Of a stretch of 64,000 nt of DNA, positions 31,177 through 40,193 are shown one piece after another. The notes under the pieces are model-generated. The model worked only from the letters and a program-made list of their open reading frames with translations. It ran no database searches and was not told the origin of the DNA. Both the position numbers and the translations under genes were made by a program. Each line of letters opens with the position of its first letter. Positions within the stretch are counted from its first letter, which is position 1. The stretch is from Candidatus Bipolaricaulota bacterium (GTDB lineage: Bacteria > Bipolaricaulota > Bipolaricaulia > Bipolaricaulales > Bipolaricaulaceae), in contig JACIWK010000006.1 of the NCBI GenBank assembly GCA_014360985.1, positions 33,905 to 97,904 on the forward strand, in the 5' to 3' direction.

Positions 31177-34100
31177 CTACCGACCGCCACGGCGACGCTT
31201 GATCGCGTACAGGACTTCGTCTGCCCGGCGCAACAGGGTTTCGACCGTGGTTGGGCCGTCGTGCACCGGGTTCCACACCACGTGGCCCAGGCTGAGGCTC
31301 ACCACGGGACCCGGAACCTCGTCCACCGTGATTCCTGCGGTCTCCTCCTTCAGCCGGCGGAGGGCGTCCCCTCCCCCGTCTCCCGTCTCGGGGAGGACGA
31401 TCACGAACTCCTCCCCCCCGTAGCGGAACACGTAGTCTCCCGCCCGCACGCTCCCCCGGAGGACCTCCGCCACGCGGCGCAGTGCAGCGTCCCCCACCAG
31501 GTGCCCGTACCGGTCGTTCACAAGCTTGAAGTCATCGACGTCGGCCAAGATGAGGGTCAGCGGGTGCCCGTACCGCTTGGCGCGCTCGATCTCCCGCTGC
31601 AGGACCTCGGCCAGGAACCTCCGGTTGTAAAGACCGGTCAGGGGATCACGGATCGCCTGCTCGTGAAGTTCGTGCTCGACCTCGATCCGCCGAAGCGTGT
31701 CCCTGAGGTGCCCCGCCAGGGTCTCCGCGACAAGCACGTCGTCCGGACCGAACGCATCCCGCCTCTCGGAGACAGCCTGGAACACTCCCCGGTCTCCGAT
31801 CGGGCAAGAGAGAACGCTCCTGATTTCGGGGCGGACGGGCCGGGCAAAGGGGAAATCGTCGACATTGCCGCAGATCGTGCGGCCGCTCTCGAGCGTCCGC
31901 CATGCGACCCCTTCCCCGCGCGGTCGGGGAACGGCGTCCCCGCTCGTCGAGGCCATGGGGACGAGCCGATCACCTTCGACAAGGCCCACATTGCACGTCG
32001 AGAAGCCGAGGATCCGGCTCGCCTCACTCACGACGATCGCACAGGCCTGGTCGACGGAGCGACAGCCCTGAAGGCGCGACACGATCTCGTGCAGCCCAGC
32101 CAGTCGGTCTCCGAGCGCCTTCACCTGTGCGTGCCGCTCCAGACCCGCCATCGCCACAGCCAGCTCCGAGGCAACGATCTTCAACAGGTCTTGATCTTGG
32201 GGCGGGATCCCGTCCGCCCGAGGCGTTTGGACATCCAGCACCCCGAGCACCCTCTCCCCGATCGTGAGCGGGAGAGCGAGTTCACACCGGGTCTCAGGAA
32301 TCTCGTGCACGTAGCGCGGATCGGTTGCCACGTTGGGAACATACACCGGACCGCCAGACCGAAACGCTGCGACGGTGATCCCGTTTCCCGCGAGAGGCAG
32401 GCGAAGGCCCTCCATACCCGACAGATAGCCGTGCTCGGCAACGACGACGAGGTCGTCCCCCTCGCGTTCAAGGACCGCACAGGACCGATAGCCAAACAGC
32501 CTGTCCACCAGATCGAGCACAAGCGCGTAGAGCGCGCCACGGTCCGAAGCGAGCTTCATTCGCCGCGAGACATCCTCCACGTCGCGCAGCCTTCGTTCGA
32601 GCGCCACCAATTCCGTGTACGTGCGCGCGTTGCGGAGGGCCGTCGCCACCGCTGCCGACACCGTACGAAGAAGGCGTAGGTGCTTCTCAGCGTAGACACG
32701 GGGGGCGAAGCTCTGCACCGTCAGTACGCCCAGCACTTCGTTCTGGTAGAGGAGAGGAACGCCGAGCCAACTCCGCACGGCCTTGCCAACCTGCTGCGCC
32801 GCCGCCGGCAGCCTGTCCTTCTCCCGCTCGAAGTCGCCGATCAGCAGGGGTTCCTTGGTGGACGCGATCCAAGCGGTGAGGCTCTGCTGGGGATCGAGGG
32901 GCACCACGAGCTCGGGAAGCCGTTGTCCCTCCTCCACTGCGAACGCTAGTCGAAACTCGTTGCGGGCCTCATCCACGAGGGCAAGGGTGAACGCGTCGCA
33001 CGGGATGAGCTGCCTCACCTCCTCGTAGATGCGCTGGAACACCGCGCTCAGGTCAAGGCTCGTCCCGAGGGCAATGGACACCTCGTACAATCCCTGTAGA
33101 TCAGCGTTCACCGCACGGAGGTCCTTCTCGAGCATCGTCCGCCCGATTGCCGCGCCGAGCGCGCGCGCCGCGGCCTGGAGGGCCTCGACCTCGGACCTTG
33201 TCCACACGCGCTCGCGTCGGCATTCGTCGAACCCCAAGAACCCCCACCACCTCCTCGCCACGATGATCGGGACCGCAACGAGAGAGAGAATCCCCTGCGC
33301 AACGAGAACCGGCTGCTCCTCGGGCGGGAACTCCCGTACCAGACCATGGATGGCCTCCCCGCGGGAGAAGGCCTCGGCCCAGCGCGAGAATCCGATCTCG
33401 ACAAGCGGGAGACTCTGGAGAGCGGGATTCTCAATCTGGGGGGCAATCCCCGGCGCAACCCATTCGAACCGCTGGCTGACCCGGGGCTGTTCGCGTTCCC
33501 CGTCGTGCACCTGGAAGATGTAGACCCGACTTACGTCGGCTGCCTCCCCGAGCTGGGCCAACACCGTTGGGATCTCTCGGTCGAGCTCTCCGCCCCGCAG
33601 GAACCGCTCCGCGGCGAACGCCACCGCGCCCAGCACCGCATCCCGCCGGGCCGCCGCCTCCTCGGCCTCCACCCGCTCCGTGATATCGAGAATCGAAACG
33701 AGAACCCGATCGTAGGTCCGCTCATGCCCGGGCAGAACCCGCCACCCCAGGTGGATGTGGAGCGGCTTCCCATCTGCCGCTCGGTTGATCCCCTCCCCGT
33801 GGAACTCCGTCCTCCCCTCCCACATCGCCTGTAGCTCCGCGGCGAACAAGGGGTAGACCTCTTCCGGAATGAGCTCAGGAAGTCTCGCCAGGAGCTCCTC
33901 CTTGTCCCGGACCCGGTACAGGTCGAGCGTCGTTCGGTTCACGTCCTCCACCCGGACTAGGGCCAGGAGCTCCTGGATCAGATGGGGGTTCTCGCCCAGA
34001 AGGGCGGCGAGGTCGGTGACCCCGCGAGCCTTGAGGGACTCCAACTTCCGGGCCACCACGGAGAAATCCTCGATCCACAGGGAGACCGGGGATTGCTCAA

Positions 34101-35547
34101 ACAGCGCTCGGTACCGGGCCTCGCTTTCCTGAAGCGTTTCGTAGAGGAGCGCGTTCTCCAGGGCCACCCCGGCCTGGGCTGCCAGCAGATCCAGCACTGG
34201 AACGTACGGGGTGAGGTGAGCCGGGTGGCGGCTGTGAACGTAGAGGATTGCGCGGTGGCTCTTGCCGACGCGGATCGGCACCCCAACCAGGGAGCGGATC
34301 CCTCCCTTGACCAACACTGGACTGGCGCGGATGGGGCGGCCGGCCGTGGCTCGCACAGGAGGATCGGTCTTGCCGTCGGCGCGGATATCCTCGATGAGGA
34401 GGGGCTGTCCCGTGTCGAGGATCCAACGGGAGAACCCCTTGGGACGGACCCGTACCGGGATCGGCGGCGCCCCCCGGGGGTCGAACGACTCGACCAGAAC
34501 GCCCTTCGCGTCGAAAAGGAGGATGTTGGCGTGATCGGCCCTGGCGAGCTCCCGCGCGGCGGTGACGATGCTCTGCACCACCTCCTTGGAGTCAAGATGC
34601 CCGGCGATGGTAGGGGCAATCCGACTGAACGCTTCGAGCTGAGCGATCCGGTTCACCAGCTCCCCTTCGAGGTGCTTGCGGTCGGTGACGTCGCGGTTGA
34701 CGGACACGGTCGCCGGCTGCCCCCGGTACTCGATGAGCGACACGTGGCACTCCGTCCAGAACGTGCTCCCGTCCTTGCGGCGTTTCAGCTCGTCGAACGC
34801 CACGACCTCCCCGCGGAGCAGGCGCTCGTTGACCTCGGCGTAGGTGATGGCGGGCTCCTCGGCGGCGAGGTCGCGCATCACGTTCATCCGCAGGAGCTCC
34901 TCCCGCGCGTACCCGGTCTGCCTCTCGGCCGCGGGGTTGGCCTCGAGGATCGTCCCGTCGAGGGCGGTGATGTACACCGCGTCCGCCAGCCGCTCGAACA
35001 GAAACCGGAACAGCCGCTCCGATTCCGCGAGCCGTTCCTGGTTGCGGGCAGCGCGGACGGCGAGCGTGATCTCCTCCCACACAAGATCCAGGCGGGCGAA
35101 GTCGTCCTCGGAGAACGCGTCCGGATCCTCCCGGTTGTCGAGGTTGAGGTAGCCGATCACTTCACCGGAATCCGTGATCGGCAGCGTGAGGAAGACCTCC
35201 ACGGGCCCAACCGAGGCAAGGGCCGCCGCCAATTCCTTCCCCGGAAGTCTCCGGCTCAGGTCGTAGGGGCGACGCACGATCGCGGGCCGGTCGCGCGGCA
35301 GTTCCCGCTGGATGATCCGCTCCCGAGGGATCCGGATCGGGGCCAGGAGGTCCAAATCCCACCCCTCGGCGGCCACGTACTCAAACGCTCCGCTGTCCTC
35401 GTTCAACACAAGGAGGGTCCCGCTCTGGGCGCCCGGAACAATGGCGATCGCGTAGCGGAGAACGGTGCGGGCGACCTCGGCCAGGGTCTGACCGCGGTTG
35501 AGGTCGCGCAGGAACCGCAGCAAGGCTTCTGAGGGCTTCCCGCCCAT
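31177..35547 (-). CDS. Soluble multi-sensor diguanylate cyclase (GAF/PAS repeats, GGDEF)
   Basis: A 1456-residue cytoplasmic protein; ATG at 35547 follows GGAGGAG. Approximate order: GAF (1-170), PAS (178-300, FLFERLADAVYITALDGTIL), GAF (310-468), PAS (475-635), then four more GAF-like domains (640-1285; for example VPIRVGKSHRAILYVHSR, LGVPLLYQNEVLGVLTVQSF) and a C-terminal GGDEF domain starting DPLTGLYNRRFLAEVLQREI. The catalytic motif is GGEEF (1377-1381) with an RxxD inhibitory site (RAGD, 1368-1371) at the canonical 5-residue distance, so the cyclase should be active and product-inhibited. There is no membrane helix and no EAL domain. It would make c-di-GMP from GTP in response to unidentified small-molecule or redox signals. 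It follows hypE by 64 bp on the same strand. Confidence 0.93.
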   Translation of the reverse strand: MGGKPSEALLRFLRDLNRGQTLAEVARTVLRYAIAIVPGAQSGTLLVLNEDSGAFEYVAAEGWDLDLLAPIRIPRERIIQRELPRDRPAIVRRPYDLSRRLPGKELAAALASVGPVEVFLTLPITDSGEVIGYLNLDNREDPDAFSEDDFARLDLVWEEITLAVRAARNQERLAESERLFRFLFERLADAVYITALDGTILEANPAAERQTGYAREELLRMNVMRDLAAEEPAITYAEVNERLLRGEVVAFDELKRRKDGSTFWTECHVSLIEYRGQPATVSVNRDVTDRKHLEGELVNRIAQLEAFSRIAPTIAGHLDSKEVVQSIVTAARELARADHANILLFDAKGVLVESFDPRGAPPIPVRVRPKGFSRWILDTGQPLLIEDIRADGKTDPPVRATAGRPIRASPVLVKGGIRSLVGVPIRVGKSHRAILYVHSRHPAHLTPYVPVLDLLAAQAGVALENALLYETLQESEARYRALFEQSPVSLWIEDFSVVARKLESLKARGVTDLAALLGENPHLIQELLALVRVEDVNRTTLDLYRVRDKEELLARLPELIPEEVYPLFAAELQAMWEGRTEFHGEGINRAADGKPLHIHLGWRVLPGHERTYDRVLVSILDITERVEAEEAAARRDAVLGAVAFAAERFLRGGELDREIPTVLAQLGEAADVSRVYIFQVHDGEREQPRVSQRFEWVAPGIAPQIENPALQSLPLVEIGFSRWAEAFSRGEAIHGLVREFPPEEQPVLVAQGILSLVAVPIIVARRWWGFLGFDECRRERVWTRSEVEALQAAARALGAAIGRTMLEKDLRAVNADLQGLYEVSIALGTSLDLSAVFQRIYEEVRQLIPCDAFTLALVDEARNEFRLAFAVEEGQRLPELVVPLDPQQSLTAWIASTKEPLLIGDFEREKDRLPAAAQQVGKAVRSWLGVPLLYQNEVLGVLTVQSFAPRVYAEKHLRLLRTVSAAVATALRNARTYTELVALERRLRDVEDVSRRMKLASDRGALYALVLDLVDRLFGYRSCAVLEREGDDLVVVAEHGYLSGMEGLRLPLAGNGITVAAFRSGGPVYVPNVATDPRYVHEIPETRCELALPLTIGERVLGVLDVQTPRADGIPPQDQDLLKIVASELAVAMAGLERHAQVKALGDRLAGLHEIVSRLQGCRSVDQACAIVVSEASRILGFSTCNVGLVEGDRLVPMASTSGDAVPRPRGEGVAWRTLESGRTICGNVDDFPFARPVRPEIRSVLSCPIGDRGVFQAVSERRDAFGPDDVLVAETLAGHLRDTLRRIEVEHELHEQAIRDPLTGLYNRRFLAEVLQREIERAKRYGHPLTLILADVDDFKLVNDRYGHLVGDAALRRVAEVLRGSVRAGDYVFRYGGEEFVIVLPETGDGGGDALRRLKEETAGITVDEVPGPVVSLSLGHVVWNPVHDGPTTVETLLRRADEVLYAIKRRRGGR

Positions 35548-35611
35548 GTTCTCCTCCTACGCACATGATAGCCGGTATGGACGAGCCCGGGAAATGGGTG
35601 ACCGCAGCCCT

Positions 35612-36640
35612 TCAGCAGATGCGGGGAACGGGGTCGCCGAGGGGCATCTCCAGAAACCTCCGCCCACCGATGCCGGTAGCCAGAACCACCCGACCCGGAT
35701 ACTCGGCGATGGCTGTCCCGATGATCCGCGCCTCCTGCCCCAGCGGGTGCGCGCGGAGCAGCGAGAGGACCATCTCTGCGCGGTCGGCCGCCACGGCGAT
35801 GACCGCCCGGCCCTCACACGCGACATCGAGGGGGCTGATCCCGAGGAGGTCGGAGAGGGCTTTGGCCTCGGTGCGGACCGGGATCACGTCTTCCCTGACC
35901 TCGATCCCCACCTTGGCCTTGCGCGCCATCTCGTTGAGGGCCGCGGCGAGGCCGCCTCGGGTGGGATCCTTCATCGCCGTGATCCCGCCCGCGGCGAGAA
36001 CCGGGGCGAGGAGTGGCCACAGAGGGGCAACGTCGCTCGTGAGCTCGGTCTGGAGATGGAACCCCTCGCGGGCGGCGAGGAGGGCCATCCCGTGGTCCCC
36101 CACCGTCCCCGTGACGAGGATCGCGTCTCCCACTGCGAGGCCGGCGTCGGAGATCGCCCGCTCGGCGACGCCGATCCCTGTGGTGTTGATCATGATCCCA
36201 TCGAGCTCCCCTCGCCCCATGACCTTCGTGTCCCCGGCGACCAGGGGAAGGCCGAGGTCCGCAAGCTCCCGGGCCGCCGAGGTGAGAATCGTTTCCAGGT
36301 CTGCAAGCGGAAACCCTTCCTCGAGGAGGAGGGCCATCGTGATCGCCACTGGTTGAGCCCCCATCACCGCGAGGTCGTTCACCGTCCCGCACACGGCGAG
36401 CTTACCGATGTCGCCGCCCGGGAAGCGGAACGGCTTCACGGCGTGGTTGTCCGTGGTGACGACGAGGCGACCCGGGGGAAGGTCCACCACCGCCCCATCG
36501 TCGAGCTGGTCGAGCCCGATCGGCCCGGCGGCCCGCAGCCTAAACTTGGGCAGGACCCGTTCGGCGAGGAACTGCCCCATAAGCTCTCCCCCCGCCCCGT
36601 GAAGGGAGGTCACCCGATCCTCAGGGGGTCGGCCACTCAT
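35612..36640 (-). CDS. hypE: Hydrogenase maturation protein HypE
   Basis: A 342-residue PurM-like enzyme that dehydrates the carbamoyl group on its C-terminal cysteine to a cyano ligand for the [NiFe] centre. The C-terminus is GDPVPRIC, the required PRIC end. Other marks: LHGAGGELM near the N-terminus, TTDNHAVKPFRFPGGDIG, VAGDTKVMGRG and MKDPTRGGLAAALNEMA. ATG at 36640 overlaps the hypD stop (ATGA). HypF and HypA/B are not in the window and must be encoded elsewhere if the pathway is complete. Confidence 0.97.
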   Translation of the reverse strand: MSGRPPEDRVTSLHGAGGELMGQFLAERVLPKFRLRAAGPIGLDQLDDGAVVDLPPGRLVVTTDNHAVKPFRFPGGDIGKLAVCGTVNDLAVMGAQPVAITMALLLEEGFPLADLETILTSAARELADLGLPLVAGDTKVMGRGELDGIMINTTGIGVAERAISDAGLAVGDAILVTGTVGDHGMALLAAREGFHLQTELTSDVAPLWPLLAPVLAAGGITAMKDPTRGGLAAALNEMARKAKVGIEVREDVIPVRTEAKALSDLLGISPLDVACEGRAVIAVAADRAEMVLSLLRAHPLGQEARIIGTAIAEYPGRVVLATGIGGRRFLEMPLGDPVPRIC

Positions 36641-37725
36641 GGGTTCGGCCTCCGTCCGTACCGGTACCATACATTGCATGCTCCCTCCGTCCCCACCATG
36701 CAGGGGCCCACGGGGGAGAGCGGGGTGCAGGGATCGCGAAATAGGGGACAGTCCGCCGGTACGGCCCGCGCGAGGAGGACCTCGGAACACAGGCAGCCAG
36801 GCGGTTTCTCCTCTCCTTCCTCAGCCTGCACCGAGAACGCGTGCCGCGCATCGTGGCGAGCGAGCTCATCCCGAATGCTCAGGCCCGAGCCAGGGATCCG
36901 CCCGATCCCCCTCCACACGGCATCGCAGGGCGCGAACGCCGTTGCGAGGAGCCCCTGAGCACGGAGGTTCCCCGCCTCACTCACCGCGCGGGGGTAGGCG
37001 TTCTCCACCTCGGCCCGCCCCTCGCGAACCTGGCGCAGGACGAGGGCGATCGCGTACAGGATGTCCAGGGGCTCGAACCCCGCCACGACGACCGGGACGT
37101 GGTACCGCTCAGCGATGACACGGTATGCCCGCGCCCCGATGATCGTGGACACATGTCCCGGAGCGAGGAACCCAGCGATTGGCACCGGGGGACCAGCCAG
37201 GAGCGCCACCAGCGCGGGAGGGATGAGCCGGTGACACGAAAGGACGTAGAAGTTGGGGGGAGGGGAATCGAGGAGGACGGCGGCGGTGCCGGGGGCGGTC
37301 GTCTCGAACCCCACCGCGAAGAACACCACGTCCCGCTGGGGATTGGCCCGCGCTACCTCCACCGCGTCGGCGGGGGAGAGGACGACCCGCACGTCTGCTC
37401 CGTCGGCCCGCGCCTCGGCGAGGGTGACGCGGGCTCCAGGCACGCGCGTCATGTCCCCAAACGTGCATACGATGGCCCCGCGTTCGGCGAGCTTGACCGC
37501 TCGGTCGAGATCCACGGTCGGGGTCACGCACACCGGGCACCCCGGTCCCTCCAGCACCTCCACCCCCTCGGGGAGCAGCGAGCGCAGCCCGTGCTGGGCG
37601 ATCGCGATCTCGTGCGTCCCGCAGACGTGGACAATCCGCACCGGGTCCGGTGGAGCGTAGCGACGGAGGAGGCCAACCAACGCGCGGGCACGCGCCGGAT
37701 CGCGCAGCCGGAAAAGATCGTCCAT
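36637..37725 (-). CDS. hypD: Hydrogenase maturation protein HypD
   Basis: A 362-residue iron-sulfur scaffold protein that, with HypC, holds the Fe(CN)2CO unit. ATG at 37725. Motifs: VHVCGTHEIAIAQHGLRSLL, LEGPGCPVCVTP (redox cysteines), FAVGFETTAPGTAA, SCHRLIPPALVAL and a C-terminal four-cysteine region (GCLCSEVLL, ADCPLF, GPCMV, GACNVWYRYG) for the [4Fe-4S] cluster. Co-translated with hypE; hypC lies 250 bp upstream on the same strand. Confidence 0.97.
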   Translation of the reverse strand: MDDLFRLRDPARARALVGLLRRYAPPDPVRIVHVCGTHEIAIAQHGLRSLLPEGVEVLEGPGCPVCVTPTVDLDRAVKLAERGAIVCTFGDMTRVPGARVTLAEARADGADVRVVLSPADAVEVARANPQRDVVFFAVGFETTAPGTAAVLLDSPPPNFYVLSCHRLIPPALVALLAGPPVPIAGFLAPGHVSTIIGARAYRVIAERYHVPVVVAGFEPLDILYAIALVLRQVREGRAEVENAYPRAVSEAGNLRAQGLLATAFAPCDAVWRGIGRIPGSGLSIRDELARHDARHAFSVQAEEGEEKPPGCLCSEVLLARAVPADCPLFRDPCTPLSPVGPCMVGTEGACNVWYRYGRRPNP

Positions 37726-37977
37726 ATGCCGCCTCACTTCATGCGCAGACACGATCCCTTGCCCAGCCCTACATGTCCACCCCGGACGGCACGAACGCAT
37801 GAAGAAAACGCAAACCAGACGACGGTTCGATCCCGTACGAGGAGCGGAGAGCGACCAAATGGAACAGGACAGTGACCGTCGCGATCCCTCGGGGCATCAG
37901 TACGGTTCCTGGTGAAGACGTTGGGTCCTGTCGAAGGGCGTCGAGCCATGGCGAACGAGGCCCCAGGCATGCGCCGG

Positions 37978-38247
37978 TCAGGCAGGGTCGGAATCCGTCC
38001 CCGCGGGAGGCGAGGACCCACCCTCCGCTGCCAGGGCGAACAGCTCGTCGAACAGGGCCAGCGTCTCCTGGGCGTCCTGAGGATCGAGCCGCCGGATGGC
38101 GAACCCGGCGTGGACGAGGAGATAGTCCCCAATCCGGACCTCCTCCCCGAGGGCATCGAGCCGCACCCGGGCCCGCACTCCCTGCACACCCACCGTGGCC
38201 AGGTTCCCGTCAACCGATAACACCTTCGTTGGAACCGCGAGGCACAT
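37978..38247 (-). CDS. hypC: Hydrogenase maturation chaperone HypC
   Basis: An 89-residue HypC/HupF protein. ATG at 38247 is chosen because it yields MCLAVPTKV, and Cys2 at the processed N-terminus is essential in the family; an upstream ATG at 38265 would bury it. The body (GVQGVRARVRLDALGEEVRI, GDYLLVHAGFAIRRLDPQDA) is canonical. It carries the iron unit between HypD and the hydrogenase large subunit. The 252 bp between it and hypD contain no gene I can support. Confidence 0.95.
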   Translation of the reverse strand: MCLAVPTKVLSVDGNLATVGVQGVRARVRLDALGEEVRIGDYLLVHAGFAIRRLDPQDAQETLALFDELFALAAEGGSSPPAGTDSDPA

Positions 38248-38342
38248 TTTCTGATCCGAACTCATTTTAACGATCCCCGCTCCCTGTCTCAACAGGCCTC
38301 AGAACGAGCGGGCATGGTACACTCCCCCTTGAAGGAGGGTTG

Positions 38343-38801
38343 ATGAAGAGACTTTACCGGAGAAGGAAAGATGCGCTTCTGGGCGGGGTGTGCGGGGGGA
38401 TTGCCGAATACCTCGGGGTGGACCCGACCCTCGTTCGCGTGGTGTTCGCCGTCCTGGCTGTGGCCAGTGGGATCGGCGTCCTGATCTACTTTCTCCTTTG
38501 GCTGCTCATCCCCCAGGAAGGAGAGGCCCCTTCTGAACCGAGGGACGCAGTGCGAGCGGGGGCGGAGGAGATCGCGGACCGGGCGAAGGAGTTCGGGAAG
38601 GAGGTCCGGGCTTCCGTTGCCCGCCGCGACACGGGGCTCGCAATCGCGGTTGCAGCGATCCTTATCTTCCTCGGGGTCTCCCTCCTCCTCCGCAACCTGG
38701 GGGTCTGGTGGGCGTGGTGGCTGCGGTTCGATGTCCTCGGGCCGATTGTGCTCATCGCGGTGGGGCTCGCCCTCCTGTGGCGGCTCCCTCGAAGGGGCTA
38801 G
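38343..38801 (+). CDS. PspC-domain membrane protein
   Basis: A 152-residue protein; ATG at 38343 follows AAGGAGG. The N-terminal 60 residues are a PspC domain: KRLYRRRKDALLGGVCGGIA, EYLGVDPTLVRVVFAVLA and a hydrophobic helix ending LLWLLIPQE. A charged amphipathic linker (EEIADRAKEFGKEVRASVAR) leads to two more hydrophobic segments (IAVAAILIFLGVSLLLRNLG). PspC proteins sense envelope stress. The next gene, 1 bp later, encodes a LiaF-like protein, so the two probably form an envelope-stress module. Confidence 0.9.
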   Translation: MKRLYRRRKDALLGGVCGGIAEYLGVDPTLVRVVFAVLAVASGIGVLIYFLLWLLIPQEGEAPSEPRDAVRAGAEEIADRAKEFGKEVRASVARRDTGLAIAVAAILIFLGVSLLLRNLGVWWAWWLRFDVLGPIVLIAVGLALLWRLPRRG

Positions 38802-38802
38802 G

Positions 38803-39693
38803 ATGAGGCGGGGCAGCTTCCTCGTGCCGCTTGTCCTCATCGCCGCTGGGGTGATCCTCCTCCTCAACAACCTCGGCCACCTTCCGTGGTCGGTGTGGGG
38901 CACGCTCGCCCGGCTGTGGCCGGTCCTCCTCATCGCGCTTGGGCTAGACATCCTGTTCGGCCGCTCGGCCCTGAGGTGGGCCCTCAGCGCAGCCATTGCA
39001 GTCCTGGTGATGATCGCGGTCGCGCTAGCTCTGGTCGGTCCCCTACCAGCGAGGTCATCGGAGGCGGTGCGGGTACCGATCGGAGACGCGACGCGGGCCG
39101 AGGTGACCCTCACCGCCACGGTAGGTCAGGTCACCGTCCGCACGTCTGCCGATCCGAATCTTCTCGTCCGGGGAGAGGTCGTCGCCCGATGGCCCGACCG
39201 GGGTAGGTGGCACTCGAAACGCAGAGAGGGCACGGAGGAGTTCAGCTTGACCCTGGAGCGCGCGCACGGCTTCTCGCCGGCGTGGTGGCCCGAGCGAACC
39301 CAAGCCACGATGGAACTCGCGCCCGCAATCCCCATCACGCTACGGGCAATGCTGGGAGAGGGAACCGCTGCGCTCGATCTGTCTGCCCTCGACCTGACCG
39401 CGCTCGCCGTGCAGGGCGGGGCGGGGAAGGTGGAGGTGACGCTCCCCCGGCGTGGACGGTTCACCGCCTACGTCGCCAGCGGGACAGGAGAGATCACGGT
39501 GCGTATTCCCAGCGGGCTCGGGGCACGGATCCACGTCGAGGAGGGATGGGGGCCGGTGGATGTACCGCCTGGCTGGGCACGCGAAGGCGGGCTAATCACC
39601 TCCCCCGACTACGACACAGCTCCCCATCGGGTGGACCTCACCGTTCGCACGGCCTCAGAGCGGATCCGGATCGTCTCCTTCGAGACGCCGTAG
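38803..39693 (+). CDS. LiaF-like envelope protein (transmembrane segments plus toast-rack-type domain)
   Basis: A 296-residue protein. Residues 1-80 contain three hydrophobic segments (VPLVLIAAGVILLLNNLG, RLWPVLLIALGLDILFG, AAIAVLVMIAVALALVG) like the LiaI/LiaF N-terminal region. The rest is a beta-helix-like toast-rack or DUF2154-type domain (AALDLSALDLTALAVQGGAG, FTAYVASGTGEITVRIPSG, IHVEEGWGPVDVP). In Firmicutes LiaF inhibits an envelope-stress kinase; here no kinase adjoins, so only the stress link is inferred. Its stop overlaps the following GTG. Confidence 0.75.
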   Translation: MRRGSFLVPLVLIAAGVILLLNNLGHLPWSVWGTLARLWPVLLIALGLDILFGRSALRWALSAAIAVLVMIAVALALVGPLPARSSEAVRVPIGDATRAEVTLTATVGQVTVRTSADPNLLVRGEVVARWPDRGRWHSKRREGTEEFSLTLERAHGFSPAWWPERTQATMELAPAIPITLRAMLGEGTAALDLSALDLTALAVQGGAGKVEVTLPRRGRFTAYVASGTGEITVRIPSGLGARIHVEEGWGPVDVPPGWAREGGLITSPDYDTAPHRVDLTVRTASERIRIVSFETP

Positions 39694-40106
39694 TGGGGTC
39701 AGCGGTCGCGGCGACGACCCCGATCCTCCTCCTGATCGGGACTGGGTACCTGACGCGGGCCCTCGGCCTCCTTAGGGACGGGGACGAGCAGGCCCTGAAC
39801 CGGTGCATGTATTGGCTCGCCCTACCCGCATTGCTTAGCCACGACCTGAGCCAAGCCGCGTTGTCCTTGGATACGTTGCGATTCATGGCGCTCGGCGTGG
39901 CCCCGGCCAGCGGCGCGGGGACCCTCGTACTCCTCCTCCCCAGGGTACCCCGCGACCTACGCTACCTTTCCGCCGCGACCACCATCCCAACCTGTGGCTC
40001 CTCGCCGCGCGGCAGGGGCTTGGTAGGTAGAACCGGGGGGAGAAGGTGCCCACCACGGAAGCCCCGCCGCGCCCCCAGGCGTGACGCAGCGAGTCGGGTT
40101 CGGTAG
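39693..40106 (+). pseudogene. AEC-family (auxin efflux carrier type) transporter, truncated
   Basis: GTG at 39693 opens a segment typical of the first two or three helices of AEC permeases: ATTPILLLIGTGYLTRALGL, EQALNRCMYWLALPALLSHD, TLRFMALGVAPASGAGTLVL. After about residue 90 the reading becomes basic and low in hydrophobicity with no family features, and the remaining 200 or so residues of a normal AEC carrier are absent. I see nothing else in 39960-40190. Confidence 0.55.
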
Positions 40107-40193
40107 AATCCGGTCGATGTCGCCTGTGCCCTGTGCCCCGTCCTTGGCGCCGTACGCCGAACGCATCCCCTCTCCGCTCCGAGGGCGGTCCCG

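Noticed and set aside
33982-35532. A 516-codon plus-strand frame (and another at 31261-32679)
   Set aside because: Antisense to the GAF/PAS/GGDEF gene; no family features.
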